DNA of 64,000 bases. It comes from Chrysemys picta bellii (taxonomy: Eukaryota > Chordata > Testudines > Emydidae). Location of the stretch: positions 33,187,011-33,251,010 of the forward strand of contig NC_088796.1 of assembly GCF_011386835.1 (NCBI RefSeq). The letters run 5' to 3'. This document shows, one piece after another, positions 44,212-57,539 of the stretch. Made by a program: the position numbers and the translations under genes. Below the pieces are notes generated by a model. That model ran no database searches, had not been told where the DNA came from, and saw only the letters and a program-made list of their open reading frames with translations. The first letter of the stretch is position 1; each line of letters opens with the position of its first letter.

Positions 44212-44600
44212 GTATCATAGATTTGTAAGGCCATAAAAGACCATTGTGATCATATAGTCTTACCTCCCACATAATACAAGCTATCAATTTCCTGCCCTCC
44301 TTTCCCCCTAGTAATTCCTGCATCAAATATAATAACGTGGTTGCATTAGAGCATATCTCGTAGAGATCCAATCTTAATTTAAAGACTTCAAGTACTGGAG
44401 AATTCACCACAATCCTTGATGTGGATTACCCTAGCTGGCTGATTGAATGATTGATAACTCTCACTGATAAAATCTTATGCCCTAATGCAAGTTTGAATTT
44501 GTGGAGTTTCAACTTCCAGCCATTCAATCTCGTATATGTTTTTCTGCTAGATTAAAGAGCCCTCTAGTATGAGAGATCTTTTCCCTGGGTAGCTTCGTTA
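44212..44600 (-). mobile_element. CR1 LINE 3'-end fragment, old
   Basis: ATCATAGATTTGTAAGGCCA, then AGACCATTGTGATCATATAG and the CTCGTAGAGATCCAATCTTA body, is the complement of a CR1 3' region. A 68-codon shadow of the ORF2 C-terminus (LEVFKLRLDL) is at 44204-44410. It is diverged. Confidence 0.7.
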
Positions 44601-45674
44601 GCTTGGCCAGTGCCAGCCACTCCATTTTTAACTTAATGCACTGGTGATCTGTCTGTTCCATTTTTTTTAGTCTTTATTTACCTACACAAAGAAAACATGA
44701 TTGGATGTCTGTGTGAATTTTTCAGAGAGGAAAAATCCTTAGAAATTCCAATACCAAAACTTCATTTAAAAATGAGCTAACGTTTAACTACTCATAATTT
44801 CCTAAACACAAATTTAAAAGAAAGGGATTGGATTGGCTCTGAACAATTTGGTGAAAACTCATGATCAAATGTCGTTTGGCACTAAATTTGTAACAACTCT
44901 TTCAGAGTTAAGAAACTAACATGGAAATTATAAAGATAGAATATAAAATGAACACACATTAGCAATATTTGTAAAAGTGGAAAAATTGTAAAATTTGTAA
45001 AAGAAACTTGAGAATATTTGATATGCAAATTAAAAGAATAAACTTTGGCATCCATTTTGCCATTTTTAGAGCCACCTTTTTAAAGTAAAACTTCATTTTA
45101 AGTCTTGGTTATCCACTGATCTCAAGAACAACAGATTTCTACTAGTGCTTTATGATCAAAATGCTATTTGCATTAAAAGAATTATTTATCTAAGCCAAAG
45201 CATACCTAGACTAGTATGCATGTCTTTATTATAGTGAAGTAAAAAGTTATTTGAAAATCAAAGATTAAAATAGAATGAATACTGAGTTCATAAGTTTTCA
45301 GTGGTCTTCTAACTTCTTTTCCTATATACCAGCCCAAGCAGTTGATATAATTCCTTCTCGCAGTTGATGAGTGCAAAAATAAATAAAGGACTTGTGGTGA
45401 AAATATTACATAGCGTTGTTTGAAAACACTGAGTACTTCTTTTTCTAGCAGGTACAGCTAGTTCAGTTAAACGTTTTGCTGTTTTTTCTCTTTAGTGAAT
45501 CTTTATTCCTATTTGAAAATACAATGCTTTGTTGCAAAGTTATTTTTCTTTTGCTCCTCAGGAATGCTCTGTGGGCAGCACTCTGTTGGCTACAAAATTG
45601 TTCTCCAACTCCTATACAGTTTCTTTCTGACATAATAGATGGGAGCATCTGAACAGAAGAGTAATTGCTGAAAA
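44601..45674. other. Intron 1, no feature seen
   Basis: AT-rich sequence without recognisable gene or repeat. Confidence 0.4.
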
Positions 45675-45679
45675 CTCTC

Positions 45680-46860
45680 TGTGACACTACACCCCATATT
45701 CTGAACAGTGATATTATTATATGATTATGGTATAATTATGATGCATTTTGTACAAGACAGATCATGTGAAGTGTCATTGGAAAAGTTATGGTTTGCTGAA
45801 TATGATTATCCTATTTGTATGCATGTATCATTTTTGTATCTAAAATTAGGAATATTGACTATGTGTCTGCATTTCAATCATGCTTACTCTGGGTGACACC
45901 CACAACTAGCCTTTCTGGTACAACAGTGAAGAAGCCAAAGACAATGGACCCTGGAAGAACTTAACCTTCCTGTGAATGTTCTAGACTGCTATAACTCAGG
46001 TATGCAAGGTCATGTGACCAGACCATATGTCTCTGGACTCCATCTTGGGATGTCAGTATTTTTCCACAAACCGGTCAGGGAATCAAGTTTTGAAACAAAG
46101 GGTTCCTGAAATATGCTAAAGCTCTATAAGGCAGGGAGTGACATCACTCCCCACACAAGAAGAATCCTGGATACGCTTGAGGAACAAAGACTGAATTGAG
46201 GGAAGTGCTGGACCCAGGCTAAAGGGATTTCTAGCCTGTGTATGAAAGACCTGGGGATTCCAAGCTGTAAAGCAAGTGCAGTTTGTCCCTTAAGAATCTG
46301 CAGCCTGCTTGTATCATCAGCCAGGGTGAGAATTTGCTATTTCATATCCTATCTTTCTAGTATCTTAGACTTAGTTTGTGTTTTTTACTAGGTAATCTGC
46401 TTTGATCTGTTTGCTATCACTTATAATCAATTAAAATCTATCTTTTGTAGTTAATAAACTTGTTTTTGCTTTATCTACACCAGTGAATTGGAGTGAGGTG
46501 CTTGGGAATCTTAGCTCAGAGAGGCTGTTGCATATTCCTCTTCACATTGCGGGGTGGGGACTCTGAGTTTACACCGTACAGTTTTGTGCAGCGCAAGACA
46601 GTATAATTTTGGGTTTATGCTCCAGGGGGAATGCGTGCCTAGGGAGCTGAGAGTTACCGTGGCTTTAGCCTTTTTACTGTTGGTTGGTTTGTGCAGTGGC
46701 TAGTCAGAGAGCTGGGTGTGTCCCTACCTGTGTGTGTGCTGGTGGAAATGTAAGACCAGGAGCAGGTCTGCAGCCTGTCACAGCAGCACAGGCTGAGGAG
46801 CTTAGGCTGGTGGGTCAGAGGGCTCAGTGGTACCCCAGTTTCCAGGGGGAACCTGTCACA
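45680..46860 (+). mobile_element. Solo LTR of an endogenous retrovirus (1.18 kb)
   Basis: It begins TGTGACACTACACCCC and ends CCTGTCACA, so it has TG...CA ends. The 5-bp duplication CTCTC flanks it on both sides (45675-45679 and 46861-46865). A TATA-like TATAAG (46125-46130) and a polyadenylation signal AATAAA (46453-46458) lie in the right order for U3-R-U5. No gag, pol or env sequence adjoins it, so it is a solo LTR left by recombination. It is in the same orientation as NDUFS4 and could supply a cryptic polyA site in intron 1. Confidence 0.82.
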
Positions 46861-46865
46861 CTCTC

Positions 46866-47797
46866 CTCCTAGTAGCTTTCAGAATGAACAGAACTGAGAA
46901 ACTTCAGTAACTAATCAACATCTGCAGTGTCCACAGCTGTATCATCTGCACTTCATGGCCAGTTGATATTAAAAAATGGCTGATGCATCTCAAAATTTGC
47001 TATGGGCGTAGTACGATCTTCATCACCATAAGATGATCCTCAACCAAAAAAACCATGACCTTCTGTGTACTATACCACATTTGAAGATGTGTAGGATCAG
47101 AGATTGGAGAATGCAGACAATGCTGTAGTTGCCTTGCTAAACCATTTTAAACTTCTTCTGGTATGACAGTTTCAAAACAGAGTGAAATTGGACTATTGTC
47201 AGCATCAAAATGGTTTCTTGAGCAAGGGTCAGATAGCCTTTTAAGCAGAGCTGATATCTTGCTCTTCTGCGGGGAGTCGTAAAAAATCTGTTCCAATTAT
47301 GGTTTTATTATCTCCCCACTGTCCTTCACCAGCCAAGAGAGACCTGAATCTGACTAGCATGACTTAGTCTGCACATCCCTAGCACTCCAAGAACCTCAGG
47401 AAGCAGCAATAGTTGAAACCCAGCCTGTGTACTGACACTCCCCACTCTCTTCCAAGCATACCTTTCCTACCAACAGATCAGTCTGATCTATGTGATCTTA
47501 TTGTTAAAATAGCTTGGAAATTCCTTAATATTCTGGATGTAAACAGTTTTGATTTAACCTGGGCTCATCCTCCTGGACTGTTCTGCTGATTGATATTGTG
47601 AAGGTGAAGATATCCATATAAGCTCTTTAGTTTCAATTATTCCTATTTGGACCAAGACTTCTCCCCCCAATGCCCCACCCATATTTCCTTCTGCTTCATC
47701 TGAAAAAAAATACTATTGTGTAAGATGGAACCAGAGAAGGTTGTGTTCATGGGTAAAGGATGAAATATCACTAAAAGGTCCCAGTGAGCCATTCTTT
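46866..47797. other. Intron 1, no clear feature
   Basis: No recognisable gene or element. The composition is somewhat less AT-rich than the neighbours and may contain decayed repeat sequence. Confidence 0.35.
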
Positions 47798-48097
47798 TAT
47801 AGATTCATAGATTCTAGGTTAGCCAGTCTGTGTCCAAATAGGGTCTTTCCTCTCCTCGAAAGGTGAATGCCATTTCTGCCTAGCAGTCCTTCCTCGAATA
47901 GCATCCCGTGGTCTAGGAAGCCAAAGCCCTCCTGGCGACACCATCTTCGCAGCCAGGCATTCACCTCCATGATGCATCTGTCTCTGCCCGGGCCCCTACC
48001 TTTGACAGGAAGAATTGAAGAGAATACCACCTGCGCTCCAAACTCCTTCACCCATACTCCCAGAGCCCTGCCAATTTCCTTTGAGCCCTCTGAAACA
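47798..48097 (-). mobile_element. CR1-type ORF1 esterase fragment joined to a CR1-like 3' tail
   Basis: On the minus strand the frame reads GRALGVWVKEFGAQVVFSSI, LPVKGRGPGRDRCIMEVNAW and GRNGIHLSRRGKTLFG. This fits the SGNH-hydrolase (esterase) domain known from CR1/L2-clade ORF1 proteins, with the conserved His in GIHLSRRG. Directly after the last residues comes TAGAATCTATGAATCTATAA, which has the ATTCTATG-type repeat at CR1 3' termini. No ORF2 lies between, so the copy has a large internal deletion or is a chimaera. Confidence 0.65.
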
Positions 48098-48215
48098 GTA
48101 GATTATAACTTATTATTCGTACTGCAGTAGTATCTAGGAGCCCCAGTCATAGATCAGAACATCATTTGGCTAGGCACTGTACAGGCACATTACGAAAGGC
48201 AGTCCAGTAAGCCTG
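48098..48215 (-). mobile_element. MIR-like / LINE 3'-tail repeat fragment
   Basis: TAGTATCTAGGAGCCCCAGT, CATAGATCAGAACATCATTT and GGCTAGGCACTGTACAGGCA match, in complement, the tail seen on + at 57410-57535 (CAGCGCCTAGCACAATAGAG). It is an old dispersed family, not named here. Confidence 0.55.
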
Positions 48216-50458
<2,243 letters not shown>

Positions 50459-52600
50459 TGATACTGCCTTCAGGGTTATTTCTGCACAATAGGCATCAGT
50501 ATGGTCTTCCCTGCTCTTGTAGGAAAGCCATATAAATGTAAACTACAAAGCAAAAATCTCTCGTACATTTTAAAGTGGGAATATTAGTGAGCCATAAGGA
50601 AATCTGTACGTGAAAGAAATTCATGGTTACAAATATTAAACAATACAGAATTATGAAACTATCTTGGTGGTGTTTATTTTGTGGTCAAGAAGCAGTAAGA
50701 ACTCTATTTTTGTAATGAAAGTGCTATTTTTGAAAGCTATACATTTGCCTTTTTTAGCGAAATCACACAGAATTTACCACTGCTTCCTAAAATTGACTTT
50801 ACTGGGTTCTACAGTGCTGAAGAAATAGTCTAAAGAACGATGCGAAGTTAGTGTTACTTTGTACCTATACTCGGCTTTTGAATATGCATGAGGGTTAGAT
50901 TACAACTAGGAACAAATGCATAGCATTCTTCTCCTAATCAGTAGCAGATTAGAATTTTGGCAACCTTCTCTTATAAATTTTGCAATGTGTGGTCCGTTAC
51001 TTTAGATGCAACCTGATACTTATGCTTACAATATACAATAGCATAAGTTTTGTAAGACTTCCAGGCCTTCTGGTGGGAATGTGTCATAGCAAAAGCATGT
51101 TTTTCATTGGCTTTCTTACCACTTTTAAATCTTAATTTAAAAAAAATCCCATAATAGATAGTTCATATTATATTTACCTTCAGGCGTACAAAAAAGCATC
51201 TTAACTTCTTGGGAATAAAAAGAAATACTTGAAATTTTTTATCATCTGAATTGAAAATGTGTAATAGTAACTTCAGTATTGAGACATCTAAAGCTTTTGA
51301 ACATCTTTTTAAAACTTTATTTCCCATAGTTTCCATAATATAAATATGGGTCATTCTTTCTTTATCTATGTCAACTGGTAACTGTTCAGATTATCTGTAA
51401 ATACATTACAGTACCCGTAATCATTTTTATCTGAATCTCATTTTCAAAAATAATAAACATAGTTCTAGTTTATAAACTTTAGTGTTAAGATTTTTTTTCT
51501 CTATTTTGGCAGATGTGGTTATTTAGTTGGACAAATGTGTAACTTGTTGTGCAGCATGTGCCATTTTATGTATAGAAACTTAAATACAATAGTTCAGTTT
51601 TCAGTATATGGATTAAAAGTCACTGGATGCTGCCTAAATACTCATGTTCCTGTTTTTCCTAGCTTTAATAATTATCTTATGAATTGCATTTCATAGAATT
51701 ATTGTAGCACTGTTCCCTAATCTAAAGGTTTAACACTGGAGTAGTAATTTGTATTATAGTTACATGTATCTTGTATAAAGGGGTCAAGTTCAATTTGTAC
51801 ATTTTGTGGATTTTTTGGTATTATGTACAATACTTTCAAATTTGATAATGCAATCTCTGATTAATTCTGTAAATACAGTATTAATCTGGCAGCCCTTTAA
51901 ATAGTAAATAAGATGGTTAAATGTTCATTTTGTCCAGTACTGTGGTAATAGGTCTAACCAAATACTGTTGTTTATTTACAATTTATTTGTCGATCTTACT
52001 GGAATTTTTTTCTTCTGTGCTCATACAGGGCTTGAGATTAATTTTTGTAATACTATGAATCTTTTCAACTACTGTGTCTGTAGACTTAATTACAGTCTGA
52101 TTAGATTTGTTTGTAATGGAGTGAATGTAGAAACCATTCAGAAAAACACACACCTGAATAAAAATGACAGGCCTTTAATAGTTCATGTTTATAAACGAGG
52201 AGGGGTTTCAAGTGAATGTTTGATGATTAGGTTGCTATGTAAATAACTTGATTTTGGTTGTTGGCATAAATTCATTTTTATTAAATTTTACATTAACTCA
52301 GTTGTAAATTAGGATTAAATCCCTTATTTAGCAGCAAATCACTTTTCAGAGACTTTCAGATACTTAATTTTCTGTTCATTTTTTCAAAAACTAGTGCTAA
52401 GCATAATGAAACTACACTGTATCTATGCATAATTATATAGTTAAATTACATTGCAGAAACTGGTACTTTTCCCCCCTGGAAAAGTTTCATATTTGCTGCA
52501 TGTGTAGACATCTCCTTATCAGAGCTCATTAAACCATACTGTGCAATATGAGTTGAACTCTTATTTCCTCCCCCTCGCCCCCCAATTTTGTCATAACTAC

Positions 52601-53445
52601 TGTCATAGACTCCCAGGACTCATGCTCTCTCTCGGCTCCGTACGGTCCCTGGGAGGAACCCCCTTCAGTGTGACAGCCCTTCTCGAGGGTTCACATTCTC
52701 TCTGGGGGTTAAGCCCTGTGTTTCAGCGCCTCCTGGATCTGCACTTCCCTGAACCTTCAGCATGCTCTTGCCGTGGGCCACCTCAGGGAGTCCCCTCGCT
52801 CTGGACCCCCGAGACCTTCATACCCAGAGGAAATAATGCAACCCCGATCTCTAAGCTGCAGTGACTCTCAGCCAGCGTAAAACAGAAGGGTTTATTGAAC
52901 ATCTGAACACAACACAGGAAGTTCTCAGGGCCCTCGGGCCTAGCAGCCCTCAACACAGTTCATCTAGGTCTTTTTCCCCATCCAAGTGAGCTCTGGTTGC
53001 TCTCTCTCCGCAGTCCAGAAGCCCCCTTCTTCCAGCTGACCATCCTATATCACCTCCCCCAACAGCCCCTCCTCTGTCCTTTGTCTTCAGTCCCAGATAA
53101 ACAGGCCACCTGGGCCCTCTCTCTTCCATCCTTTGTTTCCCCACTGGCTGGAACCGTCTGGTCAGGTCACGGGGTCCTCTCTCCTCAGCCCATTGTCCTC
53201 CCACTGACCTGAACCAGCTGACTTCCAAGCTGGGGTGGGCCTCCTGGTGACTAGTCACTAGGGTACCCAATCTCCAGGCTGTTATCCAGGGTCCCAACTG
53301 CTAGGCGAGATCACCGCTAGTCCTCTGCAACAACAACCCCCCTCTCCCACCACCTCGTTAAATAAGCAAAACACAGGGAAACCAAGTCTCCCACACTCTG
53401 CATGCAAACCATTGAAAAAATAAGAAAATCCCTCGCTTTGTCACA
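52601..53445 (-). mobile_element. Solo LTR of an endogenous retrovirus (845 bp)
   Basis: On the plus strand it starts TGTCATAGACTCCC and ends CTTTGTCACA, so on the minus strand it runs TGTGAC...CA. The flanks ACTAC (52596-52600) and ACCAC (53446-53450) look like a 5-bp duplication with one change. The polyadenylation signal is the complement of TTTATT at 52891-52896. A long minus-strand ORF (115 codons) is non-viral in sequence and probably meaningless. No internal viral genes adjoin it, so it is a solo LTR, antisense to NDUFS4. It is unrelated by eye to the LTR at 45680. Confidence 0.78.
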
Positions 53446-53642
53446 ACCACATTCCCTACATCTGACACATCTTTCTCAGTAGATCAGTTGCACATATGAC
53501 AATATCTAGTAGGAAAAATGTAACATTACATGTACATACATACATATGGCTGTAATGTCAGTAAGGCACTTCGATGATAATCCAAAAGAAGAAAATTAAA
53601 AGTGCTTTATAACTACACTGCAGCCTGAGGATGGAATTTCTT
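53446..53642. other. Intron 2, short unrecognised spacer
   Basis: Between the solo LTR and a CR1. It contains an ACATACATACATA run at about 53533-53545. Confidence 0.4.
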
Positions 53643-54930
53643 TTATCATAGAAATGTAGGACTGGAAGGGACCTTATTGGGTTGTCTAGTCCAGTTCCCT
53701 GCACTCGAGGCAGGACTAATTATTATCTGGACCATCCTTGACAGGTGTTTTTCTAACCTGTTCTTAAAAACCTCCAATGATGGAGATTCTGCAATCTCCT
53801 TAGGTAATTTGTTCCAGTGCTTAACTACCCTTGCAGTTAGGAACTTTTTCCTAATTTCTAACCTAAATCTCCCTTGTTGCAATTTAAGCCCCATTACTTC
53901 TTGTCTTGTCCTCAGTGGCTAAGGAGAACAATTTATCGCCCTCCTCTTTATAATGTCCTTGTACGTACTTGAAGACCGTCATCTTCTCTTCTCCAAACTA
54001 AACAAATCCGTTTTTTTTTCAATCTTTCCTCCTAGGTAGGGCCCTACCAAATTCACAGTCATAGGATTTTTAAAATAATAAACTTCATGATTTCAGATAT
54101 TTAAATCTGAAATTTCACAGTGTTGTAATTATAGGGGTCCTGACCCAAAAGGGTGTGGGGGGGGGTTACAAGGTTATTGTAGGGCGTCACAGTATTGCCA
54201 CCCTTACTTCTGCGCTGCTGGTGGTGGCTCTTCTCCCTTCAGAGCTGGGAAGCCGGAGAGCAGCAACTGCTGGCTGGGAGCGCAGCTCTGAAGGCAGTGC
54301 TGCCACCAGCAGCAGTGCCGAAGTAAGGATGGCAATGCCCATACCATTACTTCTGCGCTGCTGCTGGCAGGGTGCTGCCTTCAGAGCTAGGCATCTAGCC
54401 AGCAGCTGCCGCTCTCCGACCACCCAACTCTGAAGTCAGTGCCAAAATAAGGTTGCTAATACCATGACCTTCCTACGATAACTTTGCGGCTCCCTGCGAC
54501 CCCCTTTAGGGTCGGGATCCCCAGTTTGAGAAACACTGGTCTCCTCCGTGAAATCTGTATAGTATAGGGTAAAAGTACACAAAACAAGATTTCATGGGGG
54601 AGACCAGATTTCACGGTCCGTGACGCGTTTTTTTCCACGGCCGTGAATTTGGTAGGGCCTTACTCATAGGTCATGCTTTCTAGAACTTTAATCATTTTTG
54701 TTGCTCTTTCTCCAATTTGTGCACATCCCAAAGTGTGGTTCCCAGAACTGGATACAGTACTCCAGATGAGGTCTTATCAGTGCTGAGTAGAGTGGAAGAA
54801 TTATGTCTCATATCTTGATTACAACACTCCTGCTAATACATTTCAGAATGATCTTCACTTTTTTTGCAACTGTATTACATTTAGTTTGTGATCCACTATA
54901 ACCTTCAAGAAGTGATGATGCTCTAATACC
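53643..54930 (-). mobile_element. CR1 LINE 3' part, split by a hAT MITE
   Basis: The left end ATCATAGAAATGTAGGACTG with GTCTAGTCCAGTTCCCTGCA is a CR1 3' UTR complement. The minus-strand ORF at 53894-53646 gives the ORF2 C-terminus (RFRLEIRKKFLTARVVKHWN, then KLPKEIAESPSLEVFKNRLE). The CR1 breaks at 54036 and resumes at 54671 with TCATGCTTTCTAGAAC, continuing through ACTCCAGATGAGGTCTTATC and TTTTTTTGCAACTGTATTAC to about 54930. It is old and 5'-truncated. Confidence 0.85.
54037..54662. mobile_element. hAT MITE inserted in CR1, with internal palindrome
   Basis: The ends are TAGGGCCCTACCAAATTCAC and, reverse-complemented, TAAGGCCCTACCAAATTCAC (one mismatch). The 8-bp flanks CTCCTAGG (54029-54036) and CTCATAGG (54663-54670) are a one-mismatch duplication. 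Removing the element rejoins the CR1. The centre (about 54187-54430) is GC-rich, with TTACTTCTGCGCTGCTG copies in both orientations around CAGAGCT blocks, so ORFs on the two strands encode similar peptides (TSALLVVALLPSELG and TSALLLVAALPSELR). No transposase is encoded. Confidence 0.9.
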
Positions 54931-56090
54931 CCTGTCATGATTACCACTTTCATTTCCTGTGTAGTCCAGATGTTAAGGTATCTTCGATGAATAGCCAAAG
55001 CCAAAATAAAACAAAATATATATATAAAATAAACAAAGCTAAACAAAATCAAGGGTGTTGCATCATATCCTGAATCTCTGGTCAAACTCAAGCTCTGGTG
55101 CGTCACCAGTAGGGTTGAGTTCCAAAGGCCTGGCATTTTATCCATTAAGCTTACAGCAAGGGCATTCCATCTGTTCTCAACTGCTAGGATAAATAGCAGC
55201 GTGAGAAGTGTTCTGAGACCCTGGGCTGTCACTGACAAGGTCTTTTAGCAGTGGATCTCCCTCAAGTGATGCTTAAAACAATGTAACTGCAAATATAGAT
55301 GGGACAACATAGTTTGAACGTCATTGCAGAAAGTATGATTAGTATTGCAGAAAGTAAAAAATTCCACTATTGCAACTTACAAGCTTCATTTGTACGGTTG
55401 TAAGCCTGTTTAGCGTGTCTGCCCCAAGCAGGCCTTGCATTTGGCATACTACCATTGTACAGTGGGTACCTATTGCATAGTTTCCAGCAAAGCACCGTTC
55501 TGTGGAAGTAGCTGTCCACAGTTGAAGAGGTGCTGTACCAACATTTTCATAAAGCTTTTTTCAATGGATAAGACTGGTTGACATCAGTATTGCATAAAAT
55601 ATTTTTAAACAAGAAAATCCATAATATTGCATGCTTTATACCTTTAAAGAGAACTCATATAACTGTACATAAGTTACAGTAGCGCACAAAACAAGAAGTA
55701 AAAATACAGGAGACATGGCAAGAGTCTCTGCTAGGTGGACTACAGGTGCTGCACAAGCTACAGGTGCTACACAAATGCTTTCTGTTTATATTAGCACTGT
55801 TATGGAGCACAGTGACCTGCTGCGGGATACAGCAGTGCGAAGCCTTGCTTACAGTTGCTATTGTGCTGTGAACGCTTTTTGCATTTTTTTTTCTTTTTTG
55901 TACATAGACAGTGAGATGTAGTACAAGCATGACAAGCTACTTGCAGTGGTGCTTGTAGTGACAAAATCCTGTATGTGGCCAAGCTATTGACATTTCAGCG
56001 ACTATGCTGAAATGGCTTTGCCCTGTCTATATTATCAGTTAAGCTGTTTTCTTGGAATCAGTTTAGGAGAACTTGTTACTTAAAACTGTC
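54931..56090. other. Intron 2, no clear feature
   Basis: A TATATA run lies at 55017-55025 and a short CTACAGGTGCT(A/G)CACAA tandem duplication lies at about 55741-55772. ORFs such as 54855-55238 (minus) contain no domain. Confidence 0.4.
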
Positions 56091-56099
56091 ATCAATGGG

Positions 56100-56360
56100 T
56101 CAGTTTCCTTCTGTAGACAGGAATTCAGAGAACTGGCATTTGAAGTAATTGTACATGTAAGTGAATGGGAAGCCAGTGCAAACATGTAAGCACTCACTCC
56201 AGTCAGGAGGTAGACAGTTGCATGCCTCACCTGCTGCGACTTTTAAGAGGTCTTTAAGTATACAGCACATTACAACAGTCCAGCCTTGAAATAACAGATG
56301 GATGACTACATCAAAGGGGAGTAATAGTGGCAACCTGTTGACCATCCATAGGTGGTAGTG
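56100..56360. repeat. Possible old interspersed repeat
   Basis: Phrases such as GTACATGTAAGTGAATGGGA, TTACAACAGTCCAGCCTTGA and AATAACAGATGGATGACTAC resemble a dispersed LINE-like repeat of amniotes. A 138-codon minus-strand ORF crosses it without recognisable domain. Low confidence. Confidence 0.3.
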
Positions 56361-57405
56361 ATGGCCTGTAGTGATTTTTACTATCTGAGAATACAGGATT
56401 AATGATGGATCAATAGGATTCCTAGCATGTGAGCCATTTTGGCATGCATATACTTTCAGTAACCAACTGTAGAAACTATCCCAGTCCACTTCTCTAGAAG
56501 CTTGCCCTACCAGCAAGCATCATTTAGCCATGTCAGCTTGTAACCAGTTTACCTTCATTCATTTCCCTGGCTTGGAAAGTAGTGAAAATATAATTTGGGC
56601 TTGATTAAAGAAGCCATAGTATGGAGTATATTAAACAATGGTGACACTGCAGCACAAAATAGAAATATGTACCCATATGTGGAAAATGGTCATGAAAAGT
56701 TAGACGTTTTCAAATGTCTCCTATTGTCTAGAGTGCTATAATATAAAGGACACAGCAATAAGAGTTTTAGCACACCCTTAAACGTTTGGATCATTTTCCA
56801 GCAGATCCAAAAAAACTAAAAAATGTCTGGTGGTATAACTACTTCTTGAAAACAAAGCTTGAGTACACTGCAAAGTTAGAGGCAAATCAGTGTGATATCC
56901 TTTCTGGAGTTTGTCTTAGAAGCTATTTTTGTGAATTGAAAGGAGAGACATTTGGCAAATTACAGCTTTATTAAATATAGGCTTACTGTACTTTCAAGAA
57001 GAGGAAATCTTACTTAACTGGAAATTCTCTGAGCAATACTACAGCATTTTACAATAGGGATACAGCGGACATGCTGTATGTTGATTTTCAGAATGCTTTT
57101 AACATAGATCGCTTGGACAGCAGTTGAAACTGCTGCTAACTTTGTGCATTTTACAGTATCTGGTTTTAAAAAAATTAAGGTAATCGTTTAGTCCTTTGTG
57201 CTTTCTTCTATACTGCCTCTAATCTGAAAAACTACATCATTATCCACCTTTAAAATTCTCTTTTGTTGTGATACCTACCAAAACTTGACAACCATTAGGT
57301 CACTGGTTTGCTGAGACCGCTGGCTATTATAGTGACTGGTATTATCTCATTATTTCCTTGTACTCTTCATCTGTCTGTATTGCATCATCTGTTGTCGTCT
57401 CTTAT
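56361..57405. other. Intron 2, no clear feature
   Basis: AT-rich. A phrase translating as ADMLYVDFQNAF near 57068-57103 recalls a reverse-transcriptase motif but is isolated, so no element is called. Confidence 0.35.
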
Positions 57406-57409
57406 CTTA

Positions 57410-57535
57410 TACTTTAGTCCCTGCCCCAGAAATATTACAGTCTGTCTTATTTTGTATTTGTACAGCGCCTAGCACAATAGAGCCTTGATTCATGACCAGG
57501 GCCGCTTGGTACTATAATAATAAAAATAATAATGT
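57410..57535 (+). mobile_element. MIR-like / LINE 3'-tail repeat fragment
   Basis: GTCCCTGCCCCAGAAATATT, TTTGTACAGCGCCTAGCACA and ATAGAGCCTTGATTCATGAC are followed by an (AATAAT)n terminus. The same tail appears in fragments near 20780, 31600 and, on minus, 48098. Orientation is by the A/T-rich terminus at the right. Confidence 0.6.
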
Positions 57536-57539
57536 TGTA

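Noticed and set aside
52950..53297. 115-codon ORF inside the antisense LTR as a viral protein
   Set aside because: No match to gag, pol or env motifs. LTRs are normally non-coding and the frame follows base composition.
54855..55238. 127-codon minus-strand ORF as a gene
   Set aside because: It begins in intronic DNA and runs into the CR1, and has no recognisable domain or splice pattern.
57068..57103. Possible reverse-transcriptase fragment (ADMLYVDFQNAF)
   Set aside because: A single short motif with no flanking LINE sequence; it could be chance.
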